The notes: a model not told the origin generated them from the sequence alone. A stretch of DNA of 64,000 bases from Cupriavidus sp. EM10 (GCF_018729255.1 NZ_CP076060.1:310001-374000); one strand, 5' to 3'. Counted from the stretch's first letter, positions 35,253 to 45,780 are shown. Program-made: numbers and translations.

Positions 35253-36737
35253 CTACAAAGACTTGCGGAGATTCACTGCGGGGATCTTGAGCGCTTCGCG
35301 GTATTTGGCCACCGTGCGGCGTGCGACCACAAAGCCCTGTTCGCCCAGCAGTTCGGCGATGCGGCTGTCGGAAAGAGGATTCCTGGGGTCTTCGGCTCCT
35401 ATCAGTTGCTTGATCAGCGCGCGGATCGCCGTGGATGAGGCCGCGCCGCCCGTCTCCGTGGAGACGTGGCTACCAAAGAAGTACTTCAACTCGAAAGTAC
35501 CCATTGGCGTGGCCATGTATTTGTTCGTGGTCACCCGGGAAATGGTCGACTCATGTAAACCGAGTGTATCGGCTATTTCCCGCAAAACCAAGGGGCGCAT
35601 TGCGATTTCGCCGTGCGAAAAAAAGTTCTTCTGACGTTCGACAATCGCCTGCGCCACACGCAGGATCGTGTCGAATCTTTGCTGGATGTTCTTGATAAGC
35701 CACCGCGCTTCCTGCAGCTTCTGCTGCAGTCCTGCGGCGCCGGCTTCTCCTTTTGCACCGCGCAAAATTTGCGCGTACATGTCGTTGATGCGCAGGCGAG
35801 GCATCACGTCCGGATTCAACTGGGCAATCCAGCCGCTGCCACTCTTGCGCACGAACACGTCGGGCACCACGAAATCCGCTTCTGGGCGGCTGTATGCATG
35901 CCCCGGATACGGTGCCAGCGAGCGGATCAGATCGTGCGCCGCCTTTAATACGATTTCGTCAACCTGCAGCGCTTTCTTGAGACGCGTGTAATCCCTGACG
36001 GCCAGCAGTTCGAGATGATGATTGACGATGGTCAAGGCCAGCTCGCGTTGCGGATGCTTCAGGCGCTTCAGCTGCAGGCTCAGGCATTCGGCGGCATTGC
36101 GCGCGCCTACGCCCGGCGGATCGAAGCTCTGCAGCAGTGTCAGAATGGCCTGCACCTCGTCTACCTCGAATTCAAGTTCTTCCGGCAGTTCGGTGCAGAT
36201 TTCCTCGAGTGACGCACTCAGGTATCCGTCGTCGTCGAGCGATTCGATCAGGAAGATGGCCAGGCCCTTGTCGCGCGTCGAAATCTTCAGCGGCGTCAGC
36301 TGTTCCATCAGGTATTCACGCAGCGTGGGATCGGCGTCGCGCAGCTGCATCGGCGTTTTCTCGTCCTCGTCGTTCTGCGGACGACGCGCGAAGTCGTCAA
36401 GGCTCCAGTCGTTGCCGTAGTCCTCGCCGCCGGAATCGCCGAAGCCTTCTTCCTCGCCGCCGGCGGCGGCATGCTCGCCACGGTCGTCGCCATTGGCCTG
36501 CGGTTCGGCCGGAGCCGGCGCCGGGGCGCTCTGCAGGTTGACGGAGCCGTCGGCCGCCACGCGCAAAGGGCTTTCGATCCAGTCATTCTCGCGTTCGAGC
36601 AGCGGGTTTTCCGTCAGTGCCTGCTCAACCTCCTGTTGCAGTTCGAGCGTGGAAAGCTGCAGCAGGCGAATGGACTGCTGCAGTTGCGGCGTCAGGGCCA
36701 GATGCTGGGAGAGGCGGAGCTGAAGCGAAGGTTTCAT
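35253..36737 (-). CDS. rpoN: RNA polymerase sigma-54
   Basis: RpoN reads -24/-12 promoters with AAA+ activators. Region I starts [20 protein letters not shown] and is Gln/Leu-rich. Region II is acidic and Pro/Ala/Gly-rich (about residues 60-125). Region III holds the core-binding part ([19 protein letters not shown] onward), the helix-turn-helix [20 protein letters not shown], and the RpoN box [10 protein letters not shown] near residue 475. The 494-residue length is normal. A candidate target promoter lies in this window at 10201-10216. Adjacent lptB and hpf match the gene order of many Proteobacteria. Confidence 0.97.
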   Translation of the reverse strand: MKPSLQLRLSQHLALTPQLQQSIRLLQLSTLELQQEVEQALTENPLLERENDWIESPLRVAADGSVNLQSAPAPAPAEPQANGDDRGEHAAAGGEEEGFGDSGGEDYGNDWSLDDFARRPQNDEDEKTPMQLRDADPTLREYLMEQLTPLKISTRDKGLAIFLIESLDDDGYLSASLEEICTELPEELEFEVDEVQAILTLLQSFDPPGVGARNAAECLSLQLKRLKHPQRELALTIVNHHLELLAVRDYTRLKKALQVDEIVLKAAHDLIRSLAPYPGHAYSRPEADFVVPDVFVRKSGSGWIAQLNPDVMPRLRINDMYAQILRGAKGEAGAAGLQQKLQEARWLIKNIQQRFDTILRVAQAIVERQKNFFSHGEIAMRPLVLREIADTLGLHESTISRVTTNKYMATPMGTFELKYFFGSHVSTETGGAASSTAIRALIKQLIGAEDPRNPLSDSRIAELLGEQGFVVARRTVAKYREALKIPAVNLRKSL

Positions 36738-36902
36738 GCGACCTATTCTATGCGCATCTTTCCGTTGTTGGAACGGAATTTGCTACAACCTATCGCTTCG
36801 GCTTCGTGATCGGAAACGGCTTTGGAAAAACCGTTGGCAAGTGCGGTAAAAATGACCTGCCCATGACCTGTTTGGGGCATGGCCGCGGGCGCGGCCAGCG
36901 CC

Positions 36903-37703
36903 TTACATGCGGAAGTTTTCGCCCAGGTAGACGCGTCGCACCGACTCGTTGGCGATGATTTCCTCGGGCTGGCCGGCGGCCAGCACGGTGCCTTCGCTGA
37001 TGATGTACGCGTGGTCGCAGATACCCAGGGTTTCGCGCACGTTGTGGTCGGTAATCAGCACGCCGATATTGCGCGCCTTGAGGAAGCTCACGATGCGCTG
37101 GATTTCGCCCACCGCGATCGGGTCCACGCCGGCAAACGGTTCGTCGAGCAGGATGAAGCGCGGCGACGACGCCAGCGCGCGGGCGATCTCCACGCGGCGG
37201 CGCTCGCCGCCCGACAGCGACAGCGCGGGGTTGTTGCGCAGATGGGCGATCTGCAGGTCGTCGAGCAGCGAATCCAGGCGGCGTTCGATCTCGGCCTTGG
37301 GCAGCGGCTTGCCGTTTTCCACCTGCAGTTCCAGCACCGCGCGGATGTTCTCCTCCACGTTGAGCTTGCGGAAGACCGACGCTTCCTGCGGCAGGTACGA
37401 CAGGCCCATGCGGGCGCGCTCGTGGATGGCCAGGCCGCTGATGTGCTCGTCGTCGAGCACGATGTCGCCTTCGTCCAGCGCCACCAGGCCCACGATCATG
37501 TAGAACGACGTGGTCTTGCCCGCGCCGTTGGGGCCCAGCAGCCCCACCACCTCGCCGCTCTTCACGTCGAGCGATACATCCTTGACCACCGTGCGCGTGC
37601 CGTAGCGCTTCTTCAGGTGACGCACGACCAGCGTGCTGCTGTCGGTGCGGACGGCCGATGCGTTGGACGGGGCAGAGGCGGCGAGCGTGGCGGTATCGTT
37701 CAT
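36903..37703 (-). CDS. lptB: LPS export ABC transporter ATPase LptB
   Basis: LptB powers LPS extraction from the inner membrane with LptFG. The 266 residues begin with a 24-residue Ala/Ser-rich extension, then [20 protein letters not shown]. Walker A is [14 protein letters not shown], the Q-loop [13 protein letters not shown], the signature [17 protein letters not shown], Walker [14 protein letters not shown] and the switch His ITDHNVRE. These are the LptB forms, not a generic ABC. It lies 23 bases after lptA and upstream of rpoN. Confidence 0.96.
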   Translation of the reverse strand: MNDTATLAASAPSNASAVRTDSSTLVVRHLKKRYGTRTVVKDVSLDVKSGEVVGLLGPNGAGKTTSFYMIVGLVALDEGDIVLDDEHISGLAIHERARMGLSYLPQEASVFRKLNVEENIRAVLELQVENGKPLPKAEIERRLDSLLDDLQIAHLRNNPALSLSGGERRRVEIARALASSPRFILLDEPFAGVDPIAVGEIQRIVSFLKARNIGVLITDHNVRETLGICDHAYIISEGTVLAAGQPEEIIANESVRRVYLGENFRM

Positions 37704-37726
37704 CAGGTCTGGCTGGAGGTAAGGCG

Positions 37727-38371
37727 TTAAGGCTTGGGCGCGGTGGACGGCTTCAGGTCCAGCGGCGCACCGGACGCGGCGGGCGCGCTGGCGTCCGCCC
37801 GCGGCGACAGCACCGCGCGCACGCGGCCCGATGTATTGCCGGCCGTGGTGTTGGCGTCGCCGCCGGTGGCGGTGTAGTACTCGTTGCGGCTGTCGTAGGT
37901 AATCACCGCGCCACGGATCTCGTCGATGATCTTCGCGCCGACGCCGGACACGCGCGCCGCGCGGGCATGGCCGATCAGCTTGTTGATCTCGGACTTGCCG
38001 TCGTATTCGATGCGGTCGCCCCAGCCATCGATGTACTCGTCCACGCCGTCCCGTTTCTGGCGGATATACGCCTGGCGGCCGGGCTTGGACGTGGCGATGG
38101 CGTACTGGTAGCCCTCGGGGTCGGTGCGCAGTTCGGCCGCATCGGACTTCAGCACCATGGTGCCCTTGGTCAGCACCACGTTGCCCGTGAGGGTGTAGAC
38201 CTGCTTGACGTCATCGTAGCTGGCGTTGTCGGCCTCCAGCACCAGCGGCTTGCCCTGGTCGGCGCGTTCGGCAAAGGCCGGCGCGGCCAGCGTCAGGCCG
38301 AGGGCGGCGATGGCAGCCAGCAGGGCGGGCGCGAGGCGGCGACAGGGCGATGTCGTCAGGGAAGCAGTCAT
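37727..38371 (-). CDS. lptA: LPS transport periplasmic protein LptA
   Basis: LptA bridges the periplasm for LPS. The 214 residues have a signal peptide ending LTLAAPAFA. The OstA/LptA beta-jellyroll shows [40 protein letters not shown] and [19 protein letters not shown]. The C-terminus is a low-complexity Ala/Pro/Ser tail (about residues 185-214) not needed for the fold. It is flanked by lptC and lptB. Confidence 0.94.
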   Translation of the reverse strand: MTASLTTSPCRRLAPALLAAIAALGLTLAAPAFAERADQGKPLVLEADNASYDDVKQVYTLTGNVVLTKGTMVLKSDAAELRTDPEGYQYAIATSKPGRQAYIRQKRDGVDEYIDGWGDRIEYDGKSEINKLIGHARAARVSGVGAKIIDEIRGAVITYDSRNEYYTATGGDANTTAGNTSGRVRAVLSPRADASAPAASGAPLDLKPSTAPKP

Positions 38372-38435
38372 GTTTGGCGAGTGGTGAGATAAAGAGCGGC
38401 GGCCAGGATGCGCCGGAGCGTTTGCGTCCCCGGGG

Positions 38436-39065
38436 TCACTGGGTCCTGGCCTGCCCCTGCGGCGAGTTCATGATGATGGTGCCGCGTACGTTACCCAGCA
38501 ATTGTACTTCGCGGGTGACGTTGTTGAAGATCATGCCGTTGGCCGTCATGACCGACGGGCCGCGCGTGAGCTGCACCGCCCTGTCCGTCTTGACGATGTC
38601 GTCGTTGACCAGCAACTGGAAGTATTGCGATGCCGCCGTCATGCGCGGGTCCTTGGACGGGTCGGTGCCGGCCTGCCGGACCACGAACGCGTTGCCGTAG
38701 AGATCGATGATCGAACCTTCGGCGTTCATGGTGCCGCGCTGGGCGTTGACCGTCACGGGCGGGCGGTCCAGCTCGTAGGAGCGCATGGCCGGCGTGGTCA
38801 CGTCGTAGGTCTGGTCGTCTTCGAAATGCACCATCTTCACGCCCGTGAAGCGCAGCTTGGTGGTGCCGTCCTCGGCCAGTTCGGTGGCCGAGAACCGCTC
38901 CATCCAGTAGTCGGGCTCATGGCGCTTGGCGCGCGACGCCTCGTCGGCCTCGCGCGGCGAGTTCAGCTGTACCAGCCAGAAGGTGCTGCCGGCGACGATG
39001 GCCATCAGCAGCAGCGGCAGCAGCCGCATGACCAGGCCGGCGAGTCTGGACAGGAAGTCCGGCAT
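38436..39065 (-). CDS. lptC: LPS export protein LptC
   Basis: LptC anchors the LPS bridge to the inner membrane. The 209 residues have one N-terminal helix (LVMRLLPLLLMAIVAGSTFW) and a periplasmic jellyroll (YDVTTPAMRSYELDRPPVTV, MIFNNVTREVQLLGNVRGTI). Its ATG lies only three bases after the kdsD stop, so it is coupled to kdsD. The usual kdsC gene is not between them. Confidence 0.92.
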   Translation of the reverse strand: MPDFLSRLAGLVMRLLPLLLMAIVAGSTFWLVQLNSPREADEASRAKRHEPDYWMERFSATELAEDGTTKLRFTGVKMVHFEDDQTYDVTTPAMRSYELDRPPVTVNAQRGTMNAEGSIIDLYGNAFVVRQAGTDPSKDPRMTAASQYFQLLVNDDIVKTDRAVQLTRGPSVMTANGMIFNNVTREVQLLGNVRGTIIMNSPQGQARTQ

Positions 39066-39068
39066 CGT

Positions 39069-40051
39069 TCAGATGACCTTGGCGCGCGTCAGGTCATGGA
39101 TATGGAGCGCGCCCACCAGGCGGCTGTCGCCATCGACGACCAGCAGCTGGTTGATGCGGTTCGTTTCCATGATCTGCACGGCTTCCACGGCAAGCTGGTC
39201 CAGGTGGACCGTGCGCGGATCGTGGTGCATGACCTCGCCGATCGGCACGGTCTTCCAGTCGCGCGGGGTTTCCAGCAGGCGGCGCAGGTCGCCATCGGTG
39301 AACACGCCCACGGCCCGGCCGTCGGGGTCCACCACGGCGGTCATGGCCATGCCCTTGCGCGTGATTTCCATCAGAGCCTGGGCCAGCGGCGTGCTTTCGC
39401 GCACCTCCGGCACGGCGTTGCCGGTGCGCATGACGTCGCGCACGTGGGTCAGCAGCTTGCGGCCCAGCGCGCCGCCGGGGTGCGAGCGGGCAAAGTCTTC
39501 CTCGCCGAAGCCCCGGGCATCCAGCACGGCCACGGCCAGGGCATCGCCCAGGGCCAGCGCGGCCGTGGTGCTGGCCGTGGGGCCAGGTTCAGCGGGCAGG
39601 CTTCCTGGGCCACGGCGCCGTCCAGGTGGGCGTCGGACAGCTTGGCCAGGTTCGATTCGGGGTTGCCGGTGATCGAGATCAGGCCGGCGCCGATGCGCTT
39701 GACGATCGGGACGATCGACAGCAGCTCGGCGGTTTCGCCGGAGTTCGAGAACGCGATCAGCACGTCGTCGCGCGTGATCATGCCCAGGTCGCCATGGCTG
39801 GCCTCGGCCGGATGGACAAAGAACGACGGCGTACCGGTGGACGCCAGCGTGGCGGCCACCTTGCGGCCGATATGGCCCGATTTGCCGATGCCGGAGACCA
39901 CCACGCGTCCCGTGCAGCCAAGAATCATCTCAACGGCCCGGGTAAAGGCGGGGGTCAGGCGGCCGGCCAGCGCCGAAACGGCGTCGGCCTCGATCTGGAG
40001 GGTGTGGCGAGCGAGCTCGAGTGCTCGATTCGCATCGAAATTGGCTATCAT
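39069..40051 (-). CDS. kdsD: Arabinose-5-phosphate isomerase KdsD/KpsF (frameshifted in this sequence)
   Basis: KdsD converts ribulose 5-phosphate to arabinose 5-phosphate for Kdo synthesis. From MIANFDANRALELARHTLQI the first frame holds the SIS domain (RVVVSGIGKSGHIGRKVAAT, FVHPAEASHGDLGM, AFSNSGETAEL) up to EACPLNLAP. The other frame continues through GGALGRKLLTHVRDVMRTGN and two CBS domains to 39069. One more G in GGGG at 39579-39582 (plus strand) joins them as LAPTASTTAALALGDALAVA, the conserved SIS sequence, giving 327 residues, the normal length. It is divergent from the antiporter gene. Confidence 0.92.
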
Positions 40052-40200
40052 GGCGCTGGAGTATACCAACGAATGCGATGGCGTCTGGCCCGGCAGTCCG
40101 CCCGGCCGCCATGACGACCGCCGCGCTTGCCGTCTTTTGCCGGCGGGGTGCAGATGCCGGCTCAGGCGCGTGCCCGGCCGTCGTTTTTGAAGCCTGCCGA

Positions 40201-42180
40201 ATGCATTCTCCGCTGGAACTGACCCTCGTGCTGCTGGCCGCCGCCGTCTTTGGCGTGGTGGCCTTCCGCATGCTGCAGCTGCCGCCCATGCTGGGCTACC
40301 TGGCGGTTGGCATCCTGATCGGCCCCCACGCGCTGGGGCTGGCCAGCGATTCGGGGCAGACCAAGTACCTGGCGGAATTCGGCGTGGTCTTCCTGATGTT
40401 CTCGATCGGCCTGGAGTTCAGCCTGAGCAAGCTGCGCGCCATGAAGCGGCTGGTGTTCGGGCTGGGCGGGTCGCAGGTGGCGCTGTCGATGCTGGCCGTG
40501 CTGCCGGCCAGCTGGCTGTTCAGCTGGGCGTTCCCGCTGTCCTGGCAGGCGTCGGTGGCGCTGGGCGGCGCGCTGGCCATGTCGTCGACGGCCATCGTCG
40601 TGAAGATGCTGTCGGAGCGCATGGAGCTGGAAAGCGAGCACGGCCGCAACATCATCAGCGTGCTGCTGTTCCAGGATCTTGCCGTGGTGCCGCTGCTGAT
40701 CATCATCCCGGCGCTGTCGCGCGACCCCGGCGACCTGGCCTGGGCGCTGGGGCTGGCCACGGTCAAGATCGTGGTAGCCCTGGGCCTGATCTTCTTCGTC
40801 GGGCAGCAGCTGATGAGCCGGTGGTTCCACATCGTGGCGGCGCGCCGGTCGCAGGAACTGTTCATGCTGAACCTGCTGCTGGTCACGCTGGGCATGGCCG
40901 CGCTGACCGAGCGGCTGGGCCTGTCGATGGCGCTGGGCGCGTTCATGGCGGGCATGCTGATCTCCGAGACGCCGTACCGCCACCAGGTGGAAGAGGACAT
41001 CAAGCCGTTCCGCGACGTGCTGCTGGGGCTGTTCTTCGTCACCATCGGCATGTTGCTCAACGTGCGCGTGGTGTTCGACCATATCTGGCTGGTGCTGGGC
41101 CTGCTGGTGGTGCCCATCGTGTTCAAGCTGGTGCTGATTACCGGGCTGGCGCGGCTGTTCGGGTCGCGCCAGGGCGTGGCCATCCGCACCGGGCTGGGGC
41201 TTGCGCAGGCCGGCGAGTTCGGTTTCGTGCTGCTGAACCAGATCGACGGCATGGGGCTGGTGGATCCGGTGCTGATCCAGGTGATCCTGGCGTCGATGCT
41301 GCTGTCGATGCTGGCCGCGCCGTTCCTGATCCAGTACAGCGACGCCATCGTGCTGCGCTTTGCCGCCAACGAATGGCTGATGCAGTCGCTGAACATGACG
41401 CGCATCGCCGCCCAGAGCCTGCAGACCGAAAAGCACGCCATCATCTGCGGCTACGGCCGCAGCGGGCAGAACCTGGCCCATATGCTGGAGCGCGAGGGCA
41501 TTACCTATGTGGCGCTGGACCTGGACCCCGACCGCGTGCGGGAAGCCGCCGCGGCTGGCGATACCGTGGTCTATGGCGATGCCGGGCGGCGGGAGTCGCT
41601 GATCGCCGCCGGTATCCATCGCGCAGCGCTGGTGGTGATTACCTATGCCAACACGCCGTCGGCGGTGAAGGTGCTGCACCACGTGCAGGAACTGGCGCCG
41701 GCGATGCCGGTGATCGTGCGGACCGTGGACGATTCCGAGCTCGATACACTGCAGAAGGCCGGGGCCACCGAGGTGGTGCCGGAGATCATCGAAGGCAGCC
41801 TGATGCTGGCGTCCCACGCGCTGGTGCTGCTTGGGGTGCCGATGCGGCGGGTGGTGCGCGGGGTGCAGCAGGCGCGCGATGCGCGCTACAGCCTGCTGCG
41901 CGGCTACTTCCACGGCCGGGACGACGAGGACGACATGGTCGAGCGCGATACCGTGCGGCTGCATTCGGTATCGCTCGGGCCGGAACATACGGCGGTGGGG
42001 CGGCGCCTGGGCACGCTGGGGCTGGAGCGCATCGGCGTGGAGGTCACGGCGGTGCGCCGGCGCGGCATCCGGGCCTTCGATCCGCAGCCCGAGACCGTGC
42101 TGGAGCCCGGCGACATCGTCGTGCTGCGCGGGACGCCGGAAGCGCTGGAATCGGCGGAAGAGCGGCTGGTGCGGCAGTAA
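40201..42180 (+). CDS. Monovalent cation:proton antiporter, CPA2 family (KefB/YbaL type)
   Basis: The start MHSPLELTLVLLAAAVFGVV gives 659 residues. About twelve helices form the CPA2 exchanger domain (residues 1-385; GYLAVGILIGPHALGL, SSTAIVVKMLSER, LGAFMAGMLISET). A TrkA-N nucleotide-binding domain follows near 410 (AIICGYGRSGQNLAHML, GxGxxG), then a TrkA-C domain near 580-655. KefB/KefC of E. coli are glutathione-gated K+ exporters; I cannot tell gating here. EIIA-Ntr, encoded nearby, regulates K+ transporters in some bacteria, but a link is speculative. Confidence 0.9.
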   Translation: MHSPLELTLVLLAAAVFGVVAFRMLQLPPMLGYLAVGILIGPHALGLASDSGQTKYLAEFGVVFLMFSIGLEFSLSKLRAMKRLVFGLGGSQVALSMLAVLPASWLFSWAFPLSWQASVALGGALAMSSTAIVVKMLSERMELESEHGRNIISVLLFQDLAVVPLLIIIPALSRDPGDLAWALGLATVKIVVALGLIFFVGQQLMSRWFHIVAARRSQELFMLNLLLVTLGMAALTERLGLSMALGAFMAGMLISETPYRHQVEEDIKPFRDVLLGLFFVTIGMLLNVRVVFDHIWLVLGLLVVPIVFKLVLITGLARLFGSRQGVAIRTGLGLAQAGEFGFVLLNQIDGMGLVDPVLIQVILASMLLSMLAAPFLIQYSDAIVLRFAANEWLMQSLNMTRIAAQSLQTEKHAIICGYGRSGQNLAHMLEREGITYVALDLDPDRVREAAAAGDTVVYGDAGRRESLIAAGIHRAALVVITYANTPSAVKVLHHVQELAPAMPVIVRTVDDSELDTLQKAGATEVVPEIIEGSLMLASHALVLLGVPMRRVVRGVQQARDARYSLLRGYFHGRDDEDDMVERDTVRLHSVSLGPEHTAVGRRLGTLGLERIGVEVTAVRRRGIRAFDPQPETVLEPGDIVVLRGTPEALESAEERLVRQ

Positions 42181-42195
42181 CCGGCGTTCGGGTGG

Positions 42196-42632
42196 TCAGA
42201 CGGCGGGCTGGTGCGGCTTGAAGCGCTGGGCCCTCTCCCCCGGGCCTCTCCTACGTGGGGGCGAGGGGAGTCATCGACCCACGAGGCAGGCAGATCACTC
42301 AGCACTGCGCGAGCGTCGAGCGTACGGATCGGCACAGTGGTATCGGCCGGAATGCGGCCTTCGTTCTGGAGCAATAAGTAGCGCATGCAGCACACGCGCA
42401 GGAAAGAGGCGAAGTTGGCGGTCAGCGACGCCTCGCCGCGATGCTCGGCCAGTTCGTCGTGCAGGCGCGCCAGCAGCTGGTTGACGCTCATGCCGTCGCG
42501 TTGCGCCAGTTCTTCCAGGACTTCCCAGAACAGGGTTTCCAGCCGGATGCTGGTCGCCACGCCGTGCAGGCGCAGCGACCGCGACTGGGTCTGGTACGAA
42601 TCCGGATTGGCCCGGATGAAGATTTCACACAT
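42196..42632 (-). CDS. Ribbon-helix-helix domain protein (3' end uncertain)
   Basis: The ATG at 42632 begins MCEIFIRANPDSYQTQSRSL, and the RHH-like core is RLHGVATSIRLETLFWEVLE followed by ELAQRDGMSVNQLLARLHDE. A conserved tail MRYLLLQNEG and TLDARAVLSDLPASW follows. Related proteins are about 110-150 residues. Here the literal frame continues past 42196 to 41904, deep into the antiporter gene, which is implausible. One extra base in the C/G runs near 42240-42265 would end it at TGA 42196-42198 after AQRFKPHQPAV (about 145 residues). A repeat lies in this stretch. The protein may bind DNA; nothing shows its target. Confidence 0.65.
42229..42271. repeat. REP-like GC-rich imperfect inverted repeat
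   Basis: CCCTCTCCCC...GGGGGCGAGGGGAG, resembling the paired element at 45801-45930 (shared CCCTCTCCC/GGGAGAGGG core). It lies in the 3' part of the RHH gene, just after the antiporter stop. Confidence 0.6.
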
Positions 42633-42679
42633 GCGTGCCTCCCGTGCGCCGCGGCCGGGCTGGCCGCGTTCGGAAGCCT

Positions 42680-43257
42680 CTACTCTACGATCCGCGTTCC
42701 CAGCACGGCAAGAAACTGTGCCAGCCAGGCCGGATGTGCCGGCCACGCCGGCGCCGTCACCAGGTTGCCGTCGGTGTGGGCCTGGTCCACGGGGATATCG
42801 GCGTACTTGCCGCCGGCCAGCCGCACTTCAGGCGCGCAGGCCGGGTAGGCGGAGCAGGTGCGGCCTTCCAGCACATCGGCCGCGGCCAGCAACTGGGCGC
42901 CGTGGCAGACCGCCGCGATGGGCTTGTTGGCCTGGGCGAAGTGGCGGACGATTTCGATCACCCGGTCGTTCAGGCGCAGGTATTCGGGCGCGCGGCCGCC
43001 CGGAATCACCAGGGCGTCGTAGCTGGCCGGATTGATGTCGGCGAACGTGGCGTTGAGCGTGAAGTTGTGGCCGCGCTTCTCGGTATAGGTCTGGTCGCCC
43101 TCGAAGTCGTGGATGGCGGTGGCGCAGGCGTCACCGGCCTTTTGTCCGGGCAGACCGCATGGACCGTGTGGCCCACCATCTGCAGTGCCTGGAACGGCAC
43201 CATGGTCTCGTAATCCTCGGCGAAATCGCCTACCAGCATCAGAATCTTCTTTGCCAT
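42680..43257 (-). CDS. DJ-1/PfpI family protein (frameshifted in this sequence)
   Basis: From [20 protein letters not shown] the first frame runs to [10 protein letters not shown] and breaks. The second continues [20 protein letters not shown] to 42680. One more T in TTTT at 43140-43143 (plus strand) restores [14 protein letters not shown] and a 192-residue protein. The nucleophile elbow is [18 protein letters not shown] with Cys followed by His, and [15 protein letters not shown] precedes it. The family includes cysteine peptidases, chaperones and glyoxalases; which applies here is not evident. Confidence 0.85.
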
Positions 43258-43376
43258 AGCTGTCTCCTGTATGGTTACGGGTTGCGGACGCCCAAGCAGC
43301 CGGGCCATTGTGCGGCGGCAAGGCGGGGCGCGGGTGGTAACCCGTTACCGCATGAACTCATTCCAGACAGATTCCC

Positions 43377-43949
43377 ATGGCAGATCCCATTATCCAGTCC
43401 CCCGAACTCGGCGATGTCACCGGCTACCTGCGTGACCGCATCCGCACCGTGCCGGACTGGCCGCAGCCCGGCGTGCAGTTTCGCGACATCACCCCGCTGC
43501 TGCAGAACCCCAAGACGCTGCGCGTGCTGATCGACGTGTTCGTGCACCGCTACATGGACCAGCAGCTGGACCTGGTGGCCGGCATCGACGCCCGCGGCTT
43601 CATCCTTGGCTCCATCATCGCGTACGAACTGAACCTGGGCTTCGTGCCGATCCGCAAGAAGGGCAAGCTGCCGTTCCAGACGGTGGCCGAGGAATACGAG
43701 CTCGAATACGGCAGCGCCACCGTGGAAATCCACGCCGACGCCTGCAAGCCCGGCGACCGCGTGCTGCTGATCGACGACCTGATCGCCACGGGCGGCACCA
43801 TGATGGCCGGCCGCAAGCTGCTCGAACGCCTGGGCGCCACCGTGGTGGAAGGCGCGGCCATTGTCGACCTGCCCGAACTGGGCGGTTCGAAGGTGCTGCA
43901 CGCCAGCGGACTGCCGCTGTTCACGGTGTGCAAGTTCGAGGGGCACTGA
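43377..43949 (+). CDS. apt: Adenine phosphoribosyltransferase
   Basis: Apt salvages adenine to AMP with PRPP. The 190 residues contain [40 protein letters not shown], the [17 protein letters not shown] hood, and the PRPP loop [20 protein letters not shown]. It stands alone, divergent from the DJ-1 gene. Length is slightly above the E. coli protein (183). Confidence 0.96.
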   Translation: MADPIIQSPELGDVTGYLRDRIRTVPDWPQPGVQFRDITPLLQNPKTLRVLIDVFVHRYMDQQLDLVAGIDARGFILGSIIAYELNLGFVPIRKKGKLPFQTVAEEYELEYGSATVEIHADACKPGDRVLLIDDLIATGGTMMAGRKLLERLGATVVEGAAIVDLPELGGSKVLHASGLPLFTVCKFEGH

Positions 43950-44097
43950 CGCCTGGGTAACGCTGCGCCTGACGTCGCATTTCGTCCAATTGCCCCGTGT
44001 GACAGCGGGGCGCATAATGCCTCATTGATAACAACGCGATGACCGGGCGGCACCGCCTCCTGCCACCCCGCCGGCACCGGTCACAAAGGGACGCGCA

Positions 44098-45780
44098 ATG
44101 GGCGTACTGCTTCATCTTCTCTCCGGCGTGGCGCTCCTGGTGTGGGGCACCAACATCGTCAAGGTCGGCATCCTGCGCGTGTACGGCGCCAATTTGCGCC
44201 ACGTGCTCTCCGCCAGCGTGTCGAACCGCTTCAAGGCATTCGTTGCCGGCCTGGGCGTGACCGGGCTCGTGCAGAGCAGCAATGCCACCGCCGTCATCGT
44301 CAGTTCCTTCGTGGGCCAGGGCCTGATCGCCGTGGCCCCGGCGCTGGCCATCATGCTGGGCGCCAACGTGGGCACGGCCGTGATGGTGCAGGTGTTCTCG
44401 CTCGACCTGTCGTGGCTGTCGCCGCTGCTGATCTTCGTCGGCGTGATCCTGCACCTGAGCTGGAAAGGCAGCAAGGCCGGCCACGTTGGCCGGGTGCTGA
44501 TCGGACTGGGCCTGATCACGCTGGCGCTCGAACTGATCTCGGTTGCCACGCGGCCAGTGGTGCAGGCGGCTGGCGTCAAGGTGCTGTTCAGCACGCTGAC
44601 CGGCGACGCCGCGCTGGACATGCTGATTGGCGCCTTCCTGACCATCCTCTGCTATTCGAGCCTGGCCGTGGTGCTGTTCTGCGGCGCGCTGGCGTCGGCT
44701 GGGGTGGTGTCGATCCACGTGGCGATGGCGCTGGTGCTGGGCGCCAACCTGGGCTCGGGCATCTCGGCGCTGCTGACCACGTCGGGCAACAACCAGCCCG
44801 GCAAGCGCGTGACGCTGGGCAACCTGCTGTCGCGGCTGCTGGGCTGCGTCATCGCGCTGCCGCTGCTGAGCCAGGCCGAGGACCTGCTGGCCCACTTCGA
44901 CGCCGACCCGCAACGGCTGATCGTCAACTTCCACCTGCTGTTCAACGTGGCGCTGGCCGTGGTGCTGCTGGGCGCCACCGGGCCGCTGGCGCGCCTGTGC
45001 GAAGCCATCCTGCCGGGCCGCAACACGGGCGACAGCCAGGTGACGCCGCGCCACCTGGACGCCGCCGCGCTGTCCACGCCCACACTGGCGCTGTCCAACG
45101 CCGCCCGCGAGGTGCTGCGCATCGGCGACCGCGTGGAGCAGATGCTCGACAACCTGTTGCGCGTGCTGCGCACCAACGACCTGAAGCTGGCCAACGCCAC
45201 CTGCCGCATCGACAACGAGGTGGACGACCTGTACACCGCGATCAAGCTCTACCTGACCCAGATCAGCACCGAGGCGCTGGACGAGCGCGACGGTCAGCGC
45301 TGGACCGAGATCATCTCGCTGACCATCAACCTGGAGCATGCGGGAGATCTGATCGAGCGTGTCATCGTCGATGCCCGCGAGAAAAAGATCGCGCACAACC
45401 TGTCGTTCTCCGAGGCCGGCATGCAGGAAATCGCCGAAATGCACGCGCGGGTGGTGAGCAATCTGCGTCTGGGTTTGTCGGTCTTCCTGACCGGCGACAT
45501 CCGCAGCGCGCAGCAGCTGATGGCCGAGAAGGCCAATTTCCGTGAGCTGGAACGCAAGTACGCGCGCTCGCACCTGCAGCGCGTGGCCACCCAGACCGTC
45601 GAAAGCATCGAGACGAGTTCGCTGCACCTGGACGTGATCAGCGAACTGAAGCGGCTCAATTCTCTGTTCTGCGCCACGGCCTATCCGGTGCTGGAGCAGG
45701 CCGGGCTGATGAATCGCAGCCGGATGAAGGAAGAGGTGCCGGAGAAGATCGGGGACGTGGCGGGGGTGCGGCAGGCGTAG
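44098..45780 (+). CDS. Na+/phosphate cotransporter family protein with PhoU-like tail
   Basis: The 560-residue protein has two NptA/PNaS repeats of membrane helices (residues about 1-310) and a cytoplasmic PhoU-like helical domain (about 340-540; DRVEQMLDNLLRVLRTNDLK, LTINLEHAGDLIERVIVDAR). The first repeat has the substrate motif VQSSNATAVIVSSFVGQG. The second repeat's motif is altered: ILCYSSLAVVLFCGALASAG, lacking the Gln of QSS. The phosphate role is a family inference; no pst genes are near. About 150 upstream bases hold no gene. Confidence 0.85.
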   Translation: MGVLLHLLSGVALLVWGTNIVKVGILRVYGANLRHVLSASVSNRFKAFVAGLGVTGLVQSSNATAVIVSSFVGQGLIAVAPALAIMLGANVGTAVMVQVFSLDLSWLSPLLIFVGVILHLSWKGSKAGHVGRVLIGLGLITLALELISVATRPVVQAAGVKVLFSTLTGDAALDMLIGAFLTILCYSSLAVVLFCGALASAGVVSIHVAMALVLGANLGSGISALLTTSGNNQPGKRVTLGNLLSRLLGCVIALPLLSQAEDLLAHFDADPQRLIVNFHLLFNVALAVVLLGATGPLARLCEAILPGRNTGDSQVTPRHLDAAALSTPTLALSNAAREVLRIGDRVEQMLDNLLRVLRTNDLKLANATCRIDNEVDDLYTAIKLYLTQISTEALDERDGQRWTEIISLTINLEHAGDLIERVIVDAREKKIAHNLSFSEAGMQEIAEMHARVVSNLRLGLSVFLTGDIRSAQQLMAEKANFRELERKYARSHLQRVATQTVESIETSSLHLDVISELKRLNSLFCATAYPVLEQAGLMNRSRMKEEVPEKIGDVAGVRQA

